Shown: piece by piece, positions 1-7,905 of the stretch | Numbering within the stretch: the first letter of the stretch is position 1 | Layout: each line of letters starts with the position of its first letter | DNA from: an uncultured Prevotella sp. | GTDB taxonomy: Bacteria > Bacteroidota > Bacteroidia > Bacteroidales > Bacteroidaceae | Direction of reading: 5' to 3' | NCBI GenBank assembly: GCA_947170725.1 | Contig: CAMVUM010000031.1 | Location: forward strand, 1 to 36,878 | DNA: 36,878 bases | Program-made: the position numbers and the translations under genes | Notes under the pieces: model-generated | What the model was told of the DNA's origin: nothing | What the model saw: only the letters and a program-made list of their open reading frames with translations | Databases searched by the model: none

Positions 1-92
1 GCATAGCTCGCGGGCTTCTTGAAGTTGGCACGCCAGTCTGTACGATTGCCAAGGTTACAGGCTTGTCGGAGGATGAAATAGCCGGACTTTAG
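1..92 (+). CDS. 3' end of a PD-(D/E)XK (Rpn-like) family transposase/nuclease gene, cut by the window edge
   Basis: The first 92 bases encode the last 29 residues of a protein and a TAG stop. They match the end of the complete Rpn-family gene at 7069-7905 with only five base differences, and both proteins end in an EDEI-x-GL tail after TIAKVTGLS. The catalytic domain lies upstream, outside the window, so whether this copy is intact cannot be judged. The identification rests entirely on similarity to the full copy in this window. It converges with the regulator gene at 278-2095. Confidence 0.8.
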   Translation, partial: IARGLLEVGTPVCTIAKVTGLSEDEIAGL

Positions 93-112
93 AATGGCCG
101 TTGGTTTTTAGC

Positions 113-183
113 GACATAAGAACCAAAGACATAGAATGCCGGTATTTTGCCTGTCACGTCTTTATGTCTTTTGCTCTTATGTC
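113..183. terminator. Hairpin between convergent Rpn gene end and TPR regulator
   Basis: Arms at 113-133 (GACATAAGAACCAAAGACATA) and 163-183 are near-perfect inverted repeats. The same hairpin follows the complete Rpn gene at 7912-7973. Because it sits between converging genes, it could end transcription from both sides. Confidence 0.55.
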
Positions 184-277
184 TTAATCATTTTCTTCAA
201 GTCCTGAAACTCATGCTCTTCCGGTCTTAAAACTCTTTGTTTCTTTGTTTTTTCGTCTTCACGTTTGTGGCTTCCGT

Positions 278-2095
278 CTATTCGTCTGCCATGTCGTCTT
301 TTGTCCCTTTGTTCATTCTTGAAATCTGGGTTCGCACGGCACCGTCTGATATGTTGAGTGTCTTTGCGATGGCAGCGTTTGTCAGTTTCATGTCTTTCAT
401 TGCGAGAATGACGAGGTTTCTTTCCGTCATTCCGGCGTATTTGTTGTCGATGTCTTTCTTGAACTTTGTCGACAGGAGCTGATAGTATTCAACGAATGAG
501 ATTTCGGTTTCCTTGTCCCAGTAGATTGAGCCGGCCGTTCCGTCTACCACCTTATTATATATGTCCATTCCTTTTCGGAATCTTTTTTCTTTCTCTATCT
601 TTCTTCTTTCTTCCTCGGCTTTCATTTTCTCCTGTTGTTTCTTTGCTGTTTTCCTGATGGTCTCAGCCTCTTTTTTTGCAGCCTCTTTATCTTTTCTTGC
701 TTTTTCCGCTTTTCTTGCTTCTGTCTCCGCTTTTCTTCTTGCCGCTTCAATCTCTTTGTCCTTCTTTCTGTTTTCTTCTTCTATTTCTTTATTCTTTTCC
801 TCAACAGTTCTTTTCTCTTCAATGATTTTCCTGTTCTCCTCTTCAATGGCCTTGTTTTTCTCCTCCGTTTCCCTTTTCTTTTCCTCGATGTTATTTATTT
901 TGTTCTTATATTCGTCTTCTTTCTGCTCGCTGTCAGTGATAGATCGTTTCAGCCTGCGCCGTTTTCCGATGTATGCGCCGAGCGTAATGACGATGATGGC
1001 AGTTAGCGCGGACGCAATGATGGCAGTCCGGCTGTCTTTCTCTTTCACTACGGTTTGGTGCTTATAGTTGATGTCTGCCGCCATCTGCAACTCCTTGATG
1101 CTGTCTTGTGCGTGCAGAAATTCGACGCTGTCGCGCAGCCTGTGTACCTCTTTTGATATTCTTGCCGCTTCCTCATACTGCCCCATGAGTGTCTTTGTCT
1201 GTGCCAGTTCATACAGGATGAAAGCCTCCCAGTCAATGCTCGGGCTGTATTTGAGTGCCTCGTTCAGATAGGCTTCCGACAGTTTGTAGTCCTTGTTGTC
1301 TCTCGCAATTTTTGCTAAAATCTGGTAGGCATTGTTTGATTTCCTGATCTCTAATGATTTCAGAGCATATTCTTTCGCATTTATGGTGTCAATGTTTTCG
1401 AGGCATGAGGCTAAATTTGTATAGACATACGACATTTGTTCTTGTGGTATTTTATCTAAATTCTCCAGGCTTTTATATACATAGAATATACAACTGTCAG
1501 ATTTACTCATATTATTATATATATATGACAATGTAATATAGCACCACGACAGGGTTTCGTAATCATTTGTTTTTTTGCAATGTTCAACAGCAGCTAATCC
1601 ATATCTTAATGCACTGCTGTAATTCTCGTTCTTGGTATTTATAATTGATATATGATATGTAATTCTTGTTTTCAGAAAGTCGTCATTTATTTCTTTAATA
1701 GCTTCTTCTGCTTTTTTCAGATATATTATGGCATCTCTGTCTTTGCTTGTTCTACTTTTTAGATAATAGCTAAGTGCTAATTTACGTTTGTCTGTATTTT
1801 TTAAGTAGTATGCGATACTGTAGTCTATAAGGTTGTCATTAACAGGATAACTGTTGTTCTCATATTGGAACCGGAATTGCAGTTGATATTTCAGCAGGCT
1901 ATAATAAGCCCTATCTTTACCTTCTTTGATTTTGTATGTTTGTTCAATGACTTCCAATGCTTTTTGTGCAGAGTCGTTAAGTCTCTTTACTGATAGCGAA
2001 TCCACCTCTTTGAGTTTGTTATAACATGCGCTGTCCCCACATCCGGCGAGAGTGAAAATCAATGTGAATATGGTCAGGAAACCGAGCTTTCTCAT
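278..2095 (-). CDS. TPR / transmembrane / coiled-coil protein with C-terminal helix-turn-helix (putative membrane-tethered regulator)
   Basis: The 605-residue product starts at the ATG at 2095, which gives a lipoprotein signal (MRKLGFLTIF then an LAGC lipobox). An in-frame ATG at 2143 lies upstream of the promoter-like TATTTTTG (2121-2128, minus) and is rejected. Residues about 30-340 form helical TPR-like repeats that should face the periplasm. A hydrophobic segment at about 353-375 followed by KRRRLKR is a membrane anchor. About 392-515 is a highly charged coiled coil (EEKNKEIEEENRK type). About 560-595 is a helix-turn-helix resembling LuxR/sigma-region-4 domains (LTNAAIAKTLNISDGAVRT). This architecture is common in Prevotella and Bacteroides but its targets are generally unknown. 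It is divergent from the DUF3244 and BspA-like genes, so control of those is a reasonable inference, not shown. Confidence 0.85.
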   Translation of the reverse strand: MRKLGFLTIFTLIFTLAGCGDSACYNKLKEVDSLSVKRLNDSAQKALEVIEQTYKIKEGKDRAYYSLLKYQLQFRFQYENNSYPVNDNLIDYSIAYYLKNTDKRKLALSYYLKSRTSKDRDAIIYLKKAEEAIKEINDDFLKTRITYHISIINTKNENYSSALRYGLAAVEHCKKTNDYETLSWCYITLSYIYNNMSKSDSCIFYVYKSLENLDKIPQEQMSYVYTNLASCLENIDTINAKEYALKSLEIRKSNNAYQILAKIARDNKDYKLSEAYLNEALKYSPSIDWEAFILYELAQTKTLMGQYEEAARISKEVHRLRDSVEFLHAQDSIKELQMAADINYKHQTVVKEKDSRTAIIASALTAIIVITLGAYIGKRRRLKRSITDSEQKEDEYKNKINNIEEKKRETEEKNKAIEEENRKIIEEKRTVEEKNKEIEEENRKKDKEIEAARRKAETEARKAEKARKDKEAAKKEAETIRKTAKKQQEKMKAEEERRKIEKEKRFRKGMDIYNKVVDGTAGSIYWDKETEISFVEYYQLLSTKFKKDIDNKYAGMTERNLVILAMKDMKLTNAAIAKTLNISDGAVRTQISRMNKGTKDDMADE

Positions 2096-2120
2096 AATGA
2101 TAATATCTTTATTTGTGATA

Positions 2121-2128
2121 CAAAAATA
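2121..2128 (-). promoter_or_regulatory. Candidate -7 box of the TPR regulator gene
   Basis: TATTTTTG on the minus strand matches the Bacteroidetes TAnnTTTG box and lies 25 bases upstream of the ATG at 2095. The -33 region shows only a weak TTCG-like element about 20 bases further up. It decides against the upstream ATG at 2143. Confidence 0.45.
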
Positions 2129-2290
2129 TGGCAAATTTTCCATAAAACGAAAAGTTGTGAAGAAAAAGTTATTCGGCGAGTGTTACATTTTTAATGGTCT
2201 ATATAACGTATTTTTGAGATAACTTGCTGATTTTTAGGAGTCTTTTGTTTTGGATGATGTAACATGGCAGAAAAATATCATGCTGAAAAA

Positions 2291-2323
2291 TTTGGAAGAT
2301 TGAAACTTTTTTTCATAACTTTG
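2291..2323 (+). promoter_or_regulatory. Bacteroidetes-type promoter for the DUF3244 gene
   Basis: TTTG (2291-2294), a 21 base gap, then TAACTTTG (2316-2323). The ATG at 2374 is 50 bases downstream. Both elements fit the group's sigma-ABfr consensus. Confidence 0.65.
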
Positions 2324-2373
2324 TTAGCAGAAAATCCGGAGAACCGGTTAAGGTTTAATAAAAAAAGAAAGGC

Positions 2374-2916
2374 ATGATAAGAACTATCCTAATGATTATG
2401 ACAGGCATTTTTATAATGCCGAATTTGTGTGAATCGTATCTTTCGCTCACAGCAAAAGTAGAAAAAGGACATATTGAATTTAAACCAATAGGAATTGGTG
2501 TTAACATCCACAACTCCGATTCCGTATCAGTGGACTATGATGCGTTCACGGGCACCATTACCATATCAACCACGTCAGATAGCAAGGACGTATATATAAA
2601 GATATATAAAGTCAAGGCAGAGGCGTTGAGCGACGGTGCCATCAGCTATTCGGCACCTGTGCAGGCGGAAAGCTCCTCCATCAGCTCCGTGCAGAGCACT
2701 GCCAGTGCGGTGAACGTGATTCTGGAAGGTCCGGCGAACAGTGGCACAACGTTGCGTCTTGCCTCCGCAACGGGCAATGTTCCTGTGACGGAATATAGCG
2801 TCGAGGCCGGTTCAACGGTTTGCGACATTCCGGCTGACAATCTGCCGTCGGGTGTCTATCAGGTTACGATGGTCGAGAACGGCGTCATCGTCGGGATAAA
2901 GAAATTTACGAAATAA
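2374..2916 (+). CDS. DUF3244-type small secreted protein
   Basis: This 180-residue protein has a hydrophobic N-terminus (MIRTILMIMTGIFIMPNL) likely to be a signal peptide, a central beta-rich stretch with DYDAFTGTITIS, and a C-terminal half reading VPVTEYSVEAGSTVCDIP... ending in GIKKFTK. The 'ends in a short beta-sandwich that names GVYQV-x-ME/VENG' pattern is typical of DUF3244, a Bacteroidetes-restricted secreted family of unknown function. It lies 103 bases upstream of the first BspA-like gene, which has its own promoter, and is divergent from the TPR regulator. The family call is by recalled pattern and a profile search would settle it. Confidence 0.65.
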   Translation: MIRTILMIMTGIFIMPNLCESYLSLTAKVEKGHIEFKPIGIGVNIHNSDSVSVDYDAFTGTITISTTSDSKDVYIKIYKVKAEALSDGAISYSAPVQAESSSISSVQSTASAVNVILEGPANSGTTLRLASATGNVPVTEYSVEAGSTVCDIPADNLPSGVYQVTMVENGVIVGIKKFTK

Positions 2917-2929
2917 ATTGTTGTAATAT

Positions 2930-2960
2930 TTTGCAGTTCGGAAAATTTTGCTTACATTTG
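2930..2960 (+). promoter_or_regulatory. Bacteroidetes-type promoter for the first BspA-like gene
   Basis: TTTG (2930-2933), 19 bases, TACATTTG (2953-2960), 59 bases before the ATG at 3020. It starts only 13 bases after the DUF3244 stop codon, so the BspA-like gene probably has its own transcript. Confidence 0.7.
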
Positions 2961-3019
2961 TGGCGTAATGCAAAAACCGAACTGCAATTATATTAAATAT
3001 AAACTGAAAATAAACGCTT

Positions 3020-4630
3020 ATGAAAAAGACATTAACACTCGTCATGTTGTTTGCAATGACAACGGCAACGTCGTTGTTCGCGCAGGAGAAGAAAATCAAG
3101 GTGATTAATAACTTTCCGACCGTCGGAGACACAGGCTTGGACATGGCTCTTGGCGCCGATCGCTACACGATAGACTCTCTTGTCTTTACTAAATTCCCGG
3201 ATATAAACATGGAAGAATGTTTCAGTTTGCTTCGTGACTGCTGTGAAAAAGGACGGCTCACGGGAATTGATATGCGTTGTTGTAGATACATAAGTGAAAT
3301 CCCATCTAATGCATTTGCGCCATCCGTAATAAACGGAAAACCGAGAAAGACGGAAAGTGATGGCGAGAAGATTCCTGCCCGCACAAATCTACGATATATA
3401 ACCTTGCCCGCGAACATAGAGAAAATAGGTGATTATGCTTTTGCACACACCAATCTGGAGGCAATAACAATCCCCAGTCTTACTAAAGTGATAGGAAACG
3501 GTGCATTTGCCGACTGTGCTTATCTGAAGAATGTAGCATTTATCGGTAATAAGGTCAAGTCAGATGAAACGGGCAGTGGCTTCTTCGGTCTGGCCGACGG
3601 CGCAGTGCTCTATGTTGCAGAAGGACTGGCTGACAGCTATCGCGGTAAGGAGAGCTGGAGCGCTTTCGGTAACGTTAAGGAAGATGCAAGCCTTTACAAA
3701 ATGATTGATATCACGCTTGACGGTAGCCGCACTCTGGAGGAAATGATGGAGGGACAAAATTTGTTTGTGGATTCCATGAAGCTGAGCGGACCGATAACGG
3801 AAGATGATATGACATATATGAGAAATACTATTCGTGAAGGCCGCCTGAAATGTCTGGACCTTTCGGACTGTACGATAGAATCCCTGCATGGTATATATGG
3901 TAGCAGATTGGATTATCTGCAGTTGCCGAAACGAATGATGAAAATAACGAATGGTCTGTTGTCAAGAGCACGAGTACATAACCTTACGCTTCCGGAAAGC
4001 TATGAAGAAATAGGAATTAGGGCATTTGAAAGCTACGATTGGTTTGCGGACAGCACTATTGTCATTCCGGAGGGATGCTGTAAACTGGATTATCAAGCGT
4101 TCGTATTTTGTACAAGTATCAAGAAAATGGTATTGCCGTCAACATTGGAAGTGTTAGAGCCGAGTTCGTTGGGATTCAGTCTTTGGCATGAATGGGAAGG
4201 ATTGGCTATTGACATTTATGTGAACCGCATGTATCCTCCTGTCTCTACTCAAAGGTGTGAATACTGGGATGGTGAGATAGATCCGGCCAGCGAATACGGA
4301 CCGTTCGGTTGTGGTGAATACTATAAAGGGAAAGCATCATGTCTGACCCGCAACATGCGTCTCTTCGTTCCCGTGGGAGCAAAGAAGAACTACGAGAACG
4401 CCGAGCACTGGGACCACTTCCTGACTATCATCGAGACCCCGCTGCTCACCGGCACGCCGTCGGGCATCGCCGAGGCCGTGACGTCAGTCAGGCCGTCAGC
4501 GTCGTCAGCGACCGACGGAATTTATACCGTTGACGGTCGCCTCGTTTCTAGCGACACGGCGGCAAAGGGCCGGTTGCGCGGTCTGTATGTCGTGCGTGAG
4601 AACGGAATGGCGCGCAAGGTGGTGTTCTGA
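3020..4630 (+). CDS. BspA-like leucine-rich-repeat surface/secreted protein (copy 1)
   Basis: The 536-residue product begins with a clear signal peptide (MKKTLTLVMLFAMTTATSLF, cleavage expected after FAQ). Its body holds LRR_5/BspA-type repeats, for example LRYITLPANIEKIGDYAFAH, AITIPSLTKVIGNGAFADC and IVIPEGCCKLDYQAFVFC. The C-terminal 60 residues (GIYTVDGRLV ... GLYVV..NG.ARKVVF) resemble the short sorting-domain-like tails of Prevotella secreted proteins. BspA-like proteins act at the cell surface in adhesion and host binding; the ligand here is unknown. It has a paralogue at 4854-6406 that shares the signal-peptide DNA and the tail DNA almost exactly while the middle has diverged. The start is supported by the signal peptide and the promoter at 2930-2960. 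Confidence 0.9.
   Translation: MKKTLTLVMLFAMTTATSLFAQEKKIKVINNFPTVGDTGLDMALGADRYTIDSLVFTKFPDINMEECFSLLRDCCEKGRLTGIDMRCCRYISEIPSNAFAPSVINGKPRKTESDGEKIPARTNLRYITLPANIEKIGDYAFAHTNLEAITIPSLTKVIGNGAFADCAYLKNVAFIGNKVKSDETGSGFFGLADGAVLYVAEGLADSYRGKESWSAFGNVKEDASLYKMIDITLDGSRTLEEMMEGQNLFVDSMKLSGPITEDDMTYMRNTIREGRLKCLDLSDCTIESLHGIYGSRLDYLQLPKRMMKITNGLLSRARVHNLTLPESYEEIGIRAFESYDWFADSTIVIPEGCCKLDYQAFVFCTSIKKMVLPSTLEVLEPSSLGFSLWHEWEGLAIDIYVNRMYPPVSTQRCEYWDGEIDPASEYGPFGCGEYYKGKASCLTRNMRLFVPVGAKKNYENAEHWDHFLTIIETPLLTGTPSGIAEAVTSVRPSASSATDGIYTVDGRLVSSDTAAKGRLRGLYVVRENGMARKVVF
4427..4630 (+). repeat. Tail-coding repeat shared by the two BspA-like genes (copy 1; copy 2 at 6203-6406)
   Basis: About 204 bases encoding the last 67 residues are roughly 90 percent identical between the two genes, including many synonymous positions, although the adjacent coding sequence is far more diverged. 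A second shared block is the signal-peptide region (3012-3087 and 4846-4921), which is identical. Confidence 0.85.
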
Positions 4631-4853
4631 AATTATGAATCATGAGAATCAGCTTCTAAAATATAATTATAAATATCGCGATTTCATCTGGCAGTAGGAA
4701 CGTAATCTTTTTTTGTTCGTTCGTAGCAGATATACAACCTATGATGGTTTCGGACAAAAAACGAGATTATGTCCCTACGGTCGGGTGACTTCGGGGGAAG
4801 CGTAAGAATAAAAAGTTTGAAGATATTAACACAAAAATATAAAAGAAACGCTT

Positions 4854-6406
4854 ATGAAAAAGACATTAACACTCGTCATGTTGTTTGCAATGACAACGGC
4901 AACGTCGTTGTTCGCGCAGGAATAGACTATAGTGGCGTACAGATGACTTTCGATAGAGCATTAGGAACTGACAGGTATGATTTGGATTCGTTAATAATAC
5001 TCAACGTTGGGGATGATGCAAGAACAACCGCCGGACAGAAGGAGGTTTTCTCGATACTCAGAGATTGTTGCGAGAAAGGAAAACTGACCGGAATAGATAT
5101 GTCACAGTGTCGTAGTTTCTCATTTGTTCCGGATAACGCTTTTTTGCATAAAGCAATAAACGGTAAACCGGGAAAACAGAATGAGACAGAAGTGCAGTTC
5201 CGGTGTAATCTTCGTTATATATCTTTGCCTAATACGGTGCTGTCAATAGGCGAAAATGCTTTTGCATGTACCAATCTGGAAACTATAACCTTGCCTCATT
5301 TCGCAAAAACAATCGGTGATAATGCTTTTTCCGGTTGTGTGCATCTGAAGAATGTTGCTTTCATCGGAAAATATATGAAACCGGAGGCTGCTGGCCTGGC
5401 TTTTTCCGGATTGCCTTCTGATGCTGTGCTGCATGTGGCCAAAGGATTGGGACCTGATTACAGACAGGTCGGCAGTTGGAATGCTTTCAGCACGATAAAG
5501 GAAGAAGAAAATCTTTATAATACTGAAGAGTTGGATATTGATGGAAGCCGTACGTTGAGAGATATGCTTGATGGACGTGATATGTATATGGATGAACTGA
5601 AAGTCAAAGGTGTCGTTTCTTCCGACGATCTGGAAGTTTTGAAACATGCTGCCCAATATGGACGTCTGACCGATATAGATCTCACTGATTGTATGATAGA
5701 TGAAAGTAAAAGTTCGGCATTTTCGTTTTGTCGTCTGGAGAGTCTGCGTCTGCCGCGTGTGATGAAAAAGATAAATGGGTCTTTGTTGTCTTATTCACGC
5801 GTGAATAATCTTGCCCTGCCTGAACAATATGAGATGATAGGCGCATGTGCGTTTGAGGGATATAAGGAATTCGCGGATAGTACGTTGATAATCCCGGAGG
5901 GATGCCGCGTAATAAGATCGGCGGCATTCCGTTTCTGTTCTTGTATAAAGAAGATTACGCTGCCTTCGACTTTGGATGAATTACATGAACTCTCGTTATA
6001 TTTTGTTGGAAGTGATTATCTTGTCACCGACGTTGAACTGTATGTGAACAGGATGACTCCACCTGCGATGATAATAGAAGAAGACGGATGGACTGCTTTT
6101 GGCTTTTCTATAGAAGATGAGGCAATTCGTACATGGCGCCTCTTCGTTCCTTTAGGAGCAAAGAAGAACTACGAGAGTGATGAAAACTGGAATATGTTTA
6201 CAATCATCGAGACCCCGCTGCTCACCGGCACGCCATCGGGCATCGCCGAGGCCGTGACGTCAGTCAGGCCGTCAGCGTCGTCAGCATCAGACGGCATCTA
6301 TACCGTTGACGGTCGCCTCGTCTCTCGCGACACGGCGGCAAAGGGTCAGTTTCGCGGTCTGTATGTCGTGCGTGAGAACGGCACGGCGCGCAAGGTGGTG
6401 TTCTGA
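4854..6406 (+). pseudogene. BspA-like leucine-rich-repeat protein (copy 2), signal peptide out of frame
   Basis: The ATG at 4854 begins a signal peptide identical to copy 1, but the frame reaches a TAG at 4923-4925 after 23 residues (…SLFAQE stop). The mature domain (DYSGVQMTFDRALGTDRYDL onward to 6406) is in another frame. One extra base around 4920 would join them into a complete protein. An open frame from 4769 spans the body but reads the signal region in the wrong frame and gives an N-terminus with no secretion signal. The body has the same BspA-type repeats as copy 1 (NLRYISLPNTVLSIGENAFA, IIPEGCRVIRSAAFRFC) and an intact tail ending ARKVVF. It could be a recent frameshift, an assembly error or a switched-off antigen; the intact body argues that any loss is recent. 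Confidence 0.75.
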
Positions 6407-6434
6407 TTGTGAGTTAGGACGGTTGCGACAGCCG

Positions 6435-6498
6435 GTTTATAATAAAAAACAGCGACACAGAGGACGATGACTTTGTGTCGCTGTTCTTTATTATAAAC
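6435..6498. terminator. Strong hairpin after the BspA-like pair
   Basis: Arms at about 6435-6463 and 6471-6498: TTTATAATAAA and CAGCGACACA on the left pair with TGTGTCGCTG and TTTATTATAAA on the right. The A-rich and T-rich outer flanks make it a candidate bidirectional terminator. Confidence 0.7.
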
Positions 6499-6659
6499 GC
6501 GAGTTCGGCCCGAAGTCTAACGGGCTGCTCCTGCTCTGGCAATAACAGGCACACTGCATAATGACATACCACGATATCAGAGGACTATTGCTTGGTTGCC
6601 CGATAGAACATGTCTGTATGGTTCGTTGGAATTTGCTATATTCTTATCCCGAACTCGCG

Positions 6660-6850
6660 TATTATATATATGTCCATTCCTTCGCGGTATCTTTTTTTCT
6701 TTCTCCATCTTTCTTCTTTCTTCCTTGGCTCTCATTTTCTTCTGTTGCTTTTGCTGTTTTCCTGACAGTCTCAGCCTCTTTTTGGGCAAGCCTCTTTATC
6801 TTTTCTCTTTTCTGTGCTTTTTCTTGTCTCGTACACGGCTTTTTCATTTA
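6660..6850 (-). pseudogene. Decayed fragment of a second TPR/coiled-coil regulator gene
   Basis: On the minus strand this stretch matches the coiled-coil part of the TPR regulator (DNA 549-740) at well over 80 percent. Recognisable pieces are QKEAETVRKTAK, AKEERRKMEKEK and, in another frame, a KEWTYI remnant of KGMDIY. At least two frameshifts separate these pieces and both ends are missing. The last few codons of a regulator copy survive separately at 8070-8084, beyond the Rpn gene. It is a remnant, not a gene. Confidence 0.8.
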
Positions 6851-6859
6851 CCCATCAGT

Positions 6860-6947
6860 GTTACACGGCCCGTGTAACACCGTTACATGAGCCGCGTAAT
6901 ATCGTTACATGGCCCGTGTAACACTGTTACGCAGGTCATGTAATGTC
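6860..6947. repeat. Four tandem 22 bp near-palindromic units
   Basis: Units at 6860-6881, 6882-6903, 6904-6925 and 6926-6947, period exactly 22. The core of units 1 and 3 is GTTACAyGGCCCGTGTAAC, a 19 bp palindrome; units 2 and 4 have diverged but keep GTTAC at the left and GTAAT at the right. The array ends 58 bases before the -33 box of the Rpn gene. It could be an operator array with sites two helical turns apart, or a site used by the nuclease. No open frame of note runs through it. Confidence 0.8.
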
Positions 6948-7005
6948 TATTCCATGGCCTAAATGAAATAGCCGTGTTGTTTCGTATGTCTTTTTTGTCT
7001 AAAAG

Positions 7006-7037
7006 TTTGTTTTATTGGGAAACAATCCTTATCTTTG
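7006..7037 (+). promoter_or_regulatory. Bacteroidetes-type promoter of the Rpn-family gene
   Basis: TTTG (7006-7009), 20 bases, TATCTTTG (7030-7037). The ATG at 7069 lies 31 bases further on, which excludes the in-frame TTG at 7015 as a start because it lies inside the promoter. Confidence 0.75.
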
Positions 7038-7068
7038 TGACATAAATAACAATAAACTCCGTCTATTT

Positions 7069-7905
7069 ATGGGCAAGTTTCTTAATCCTTTTTCCGATGT
7101 AGGTTTCAAGCGCATCTTCGGTCAGGAAATGTCCAAGCCTCTGTTGCTTGACTTTCTTAACAACCTTCTTGAAGGTGAGCGTCGTATCACTGATCTTCGC
7201 TTTCTTGACAAGGAGCAGCTGCCTGTGAGCAATGATGACCGTTCTCTGATATATGACATCTATTGTGAGACATCCACCGGAGAGAATATCATCGTTGAGA
7301 TGCAGAACCGTCCGCAGGCATTTTTCAAGCAGCGCACTATCTACTATGCTGCCGGTTCAATAGCCCGTCAGGGTGAGCGCGGTTCCGAGTGGTGCTATGA
7401 CATCAAGGCCGTCTATTGCATATCGTTTCTGAACTTTGCCCAAACTGAGATATCTTCAGATTTCCGTACGGATGTAGCGTTGATGGACATGTGCAGCGGT
7501 AGGCTGTTTTCAGACAAGATTCGTCTGATATATCTTCAGCTACCTCTGTTCACTAAGGAAGTTGATGAATGTTGTAATGATTTTGAACGTTGGATTTATG
7601 TACTTAAGCATATGGAGACATTGAACCGTTTACCTTTTGCCGCCAAGAGCGCCGTCTTCAAGCGGCTTGCCGAGATAACCGATATAGCTTCTCTTTCCAA
7701 GCAGGAGCGCATGATGTATGACGAGAGTCTTCGTAAGTTCCGTGACACGATTGTCGTGATGGAGGGAGCAAGGCTTAGCGGCGTGGAGCAGGGCAGAGCT
7801 GAGGAGCAGCGCCGCATAGCGCGCGGGCTTCTTGAAGTTGGCACGCCAGTCTGTACGATAGCCAAGGTCACAGGCTTGTCGGAGGATGAAATATCCGGGC
7901 TTTAG
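7069..7905 (+). CDS. Rpn/PD-(D/E)XK nuclease-family transposase
   Basis: The 278-residue protein starts MGKFLNPFSDVGFKRIFGQE, the usual opening of Bacteroidetes PD-(D/E)XK transposase-family proteins (PDDEXK_2). The likely catalytic set is the Asp of LIYDIYCETSTGENIIVEMQ with its ExQ (E and Q replacing the classical E-x-K), followed by the QRTIYYAAGSIARQ helix. The C-terminus carries GRAEEQRRIARGLLEVG and an HTH-like TIAKVTGLSEDEI segment. E. coli RpnA relatives cut DNA and promote RecA-independent recombination; whether this protein moves DNA is unknown. No terminal inverted repeats or target duplication were seen, so it is not a classical insertion sequence. A second, nearly identical copy ends at base 92, and a distant relative starts at 36089. 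Confidence 0.88.
   Translation: MGKFLNPFSDVGFKRIFGQEMSKPLLLDFLNNLLEGERRITDLRFLDKEQLPVSNDDRSLIYDIYCETSTGENIIVEMQNRPQAFFKQRTIYYAAGSIARQGERGSEWCYDIKAVYCISFLNFAQTEISSDFRTDVALMDMCSGRLFSDKIRLIYLQLPLFTKEVDECCNDFERWIYVLKHMETLNRLPFAAKSAVFKRLAEITDIASLSKQERMMYDESLRKFRDTIVVMEGARLSGVEQGRAEEQRRIARGLLEVGTPVCTIAKVTGLSEDEISGL

Larger units (their letters stand above)
1..292 (+). repeat. Direct repeat, copy A (partner 7814-8084)
   Basis: The segment covers the Rpn 3' end, the hairpin, a spacer and the last five codons of the TPR regulator read from the other strand. It is nearly identical to 7814-8084, apart from about 15 extra bases after the Rpn stop, a short insertion near 149-158 and scattered substitutions. 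In copy B the position of the regulator's stop codon reads CAG on the minus strand instead of TAG. This marks a segmental duplication about 7.8 kb apart; the left end of the repeat may extend outside the window. Confidence 0.85.

Noticed and set aside
561..1067. Phe/Ser-rich plus-strand frames of up to 168 codons
   Set aside because: They are the antisense of the Lys/Glu-rich coiled coil of the TPR regulator.
4769..4853. Start of BspA-like copy 2 at 4769
   Set aside because: It gives an N-terminus with no signal peptide that reads the true signal region in the wrong frame; the copy 1 comparison shows the proper start at 4854.
6860..6947. CRISPR array
   Set aside because: Units are contiguous with a 22-base period and no spacers, and no cas genes are seen.
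7069..7905. Classical insertion sequence boundaries around the Rpn-family gene
   Set aside because: No terminal inverted repeats or target duplications were found flanking the gene; the shared downstream segment is a duplication with the first 292 bases.
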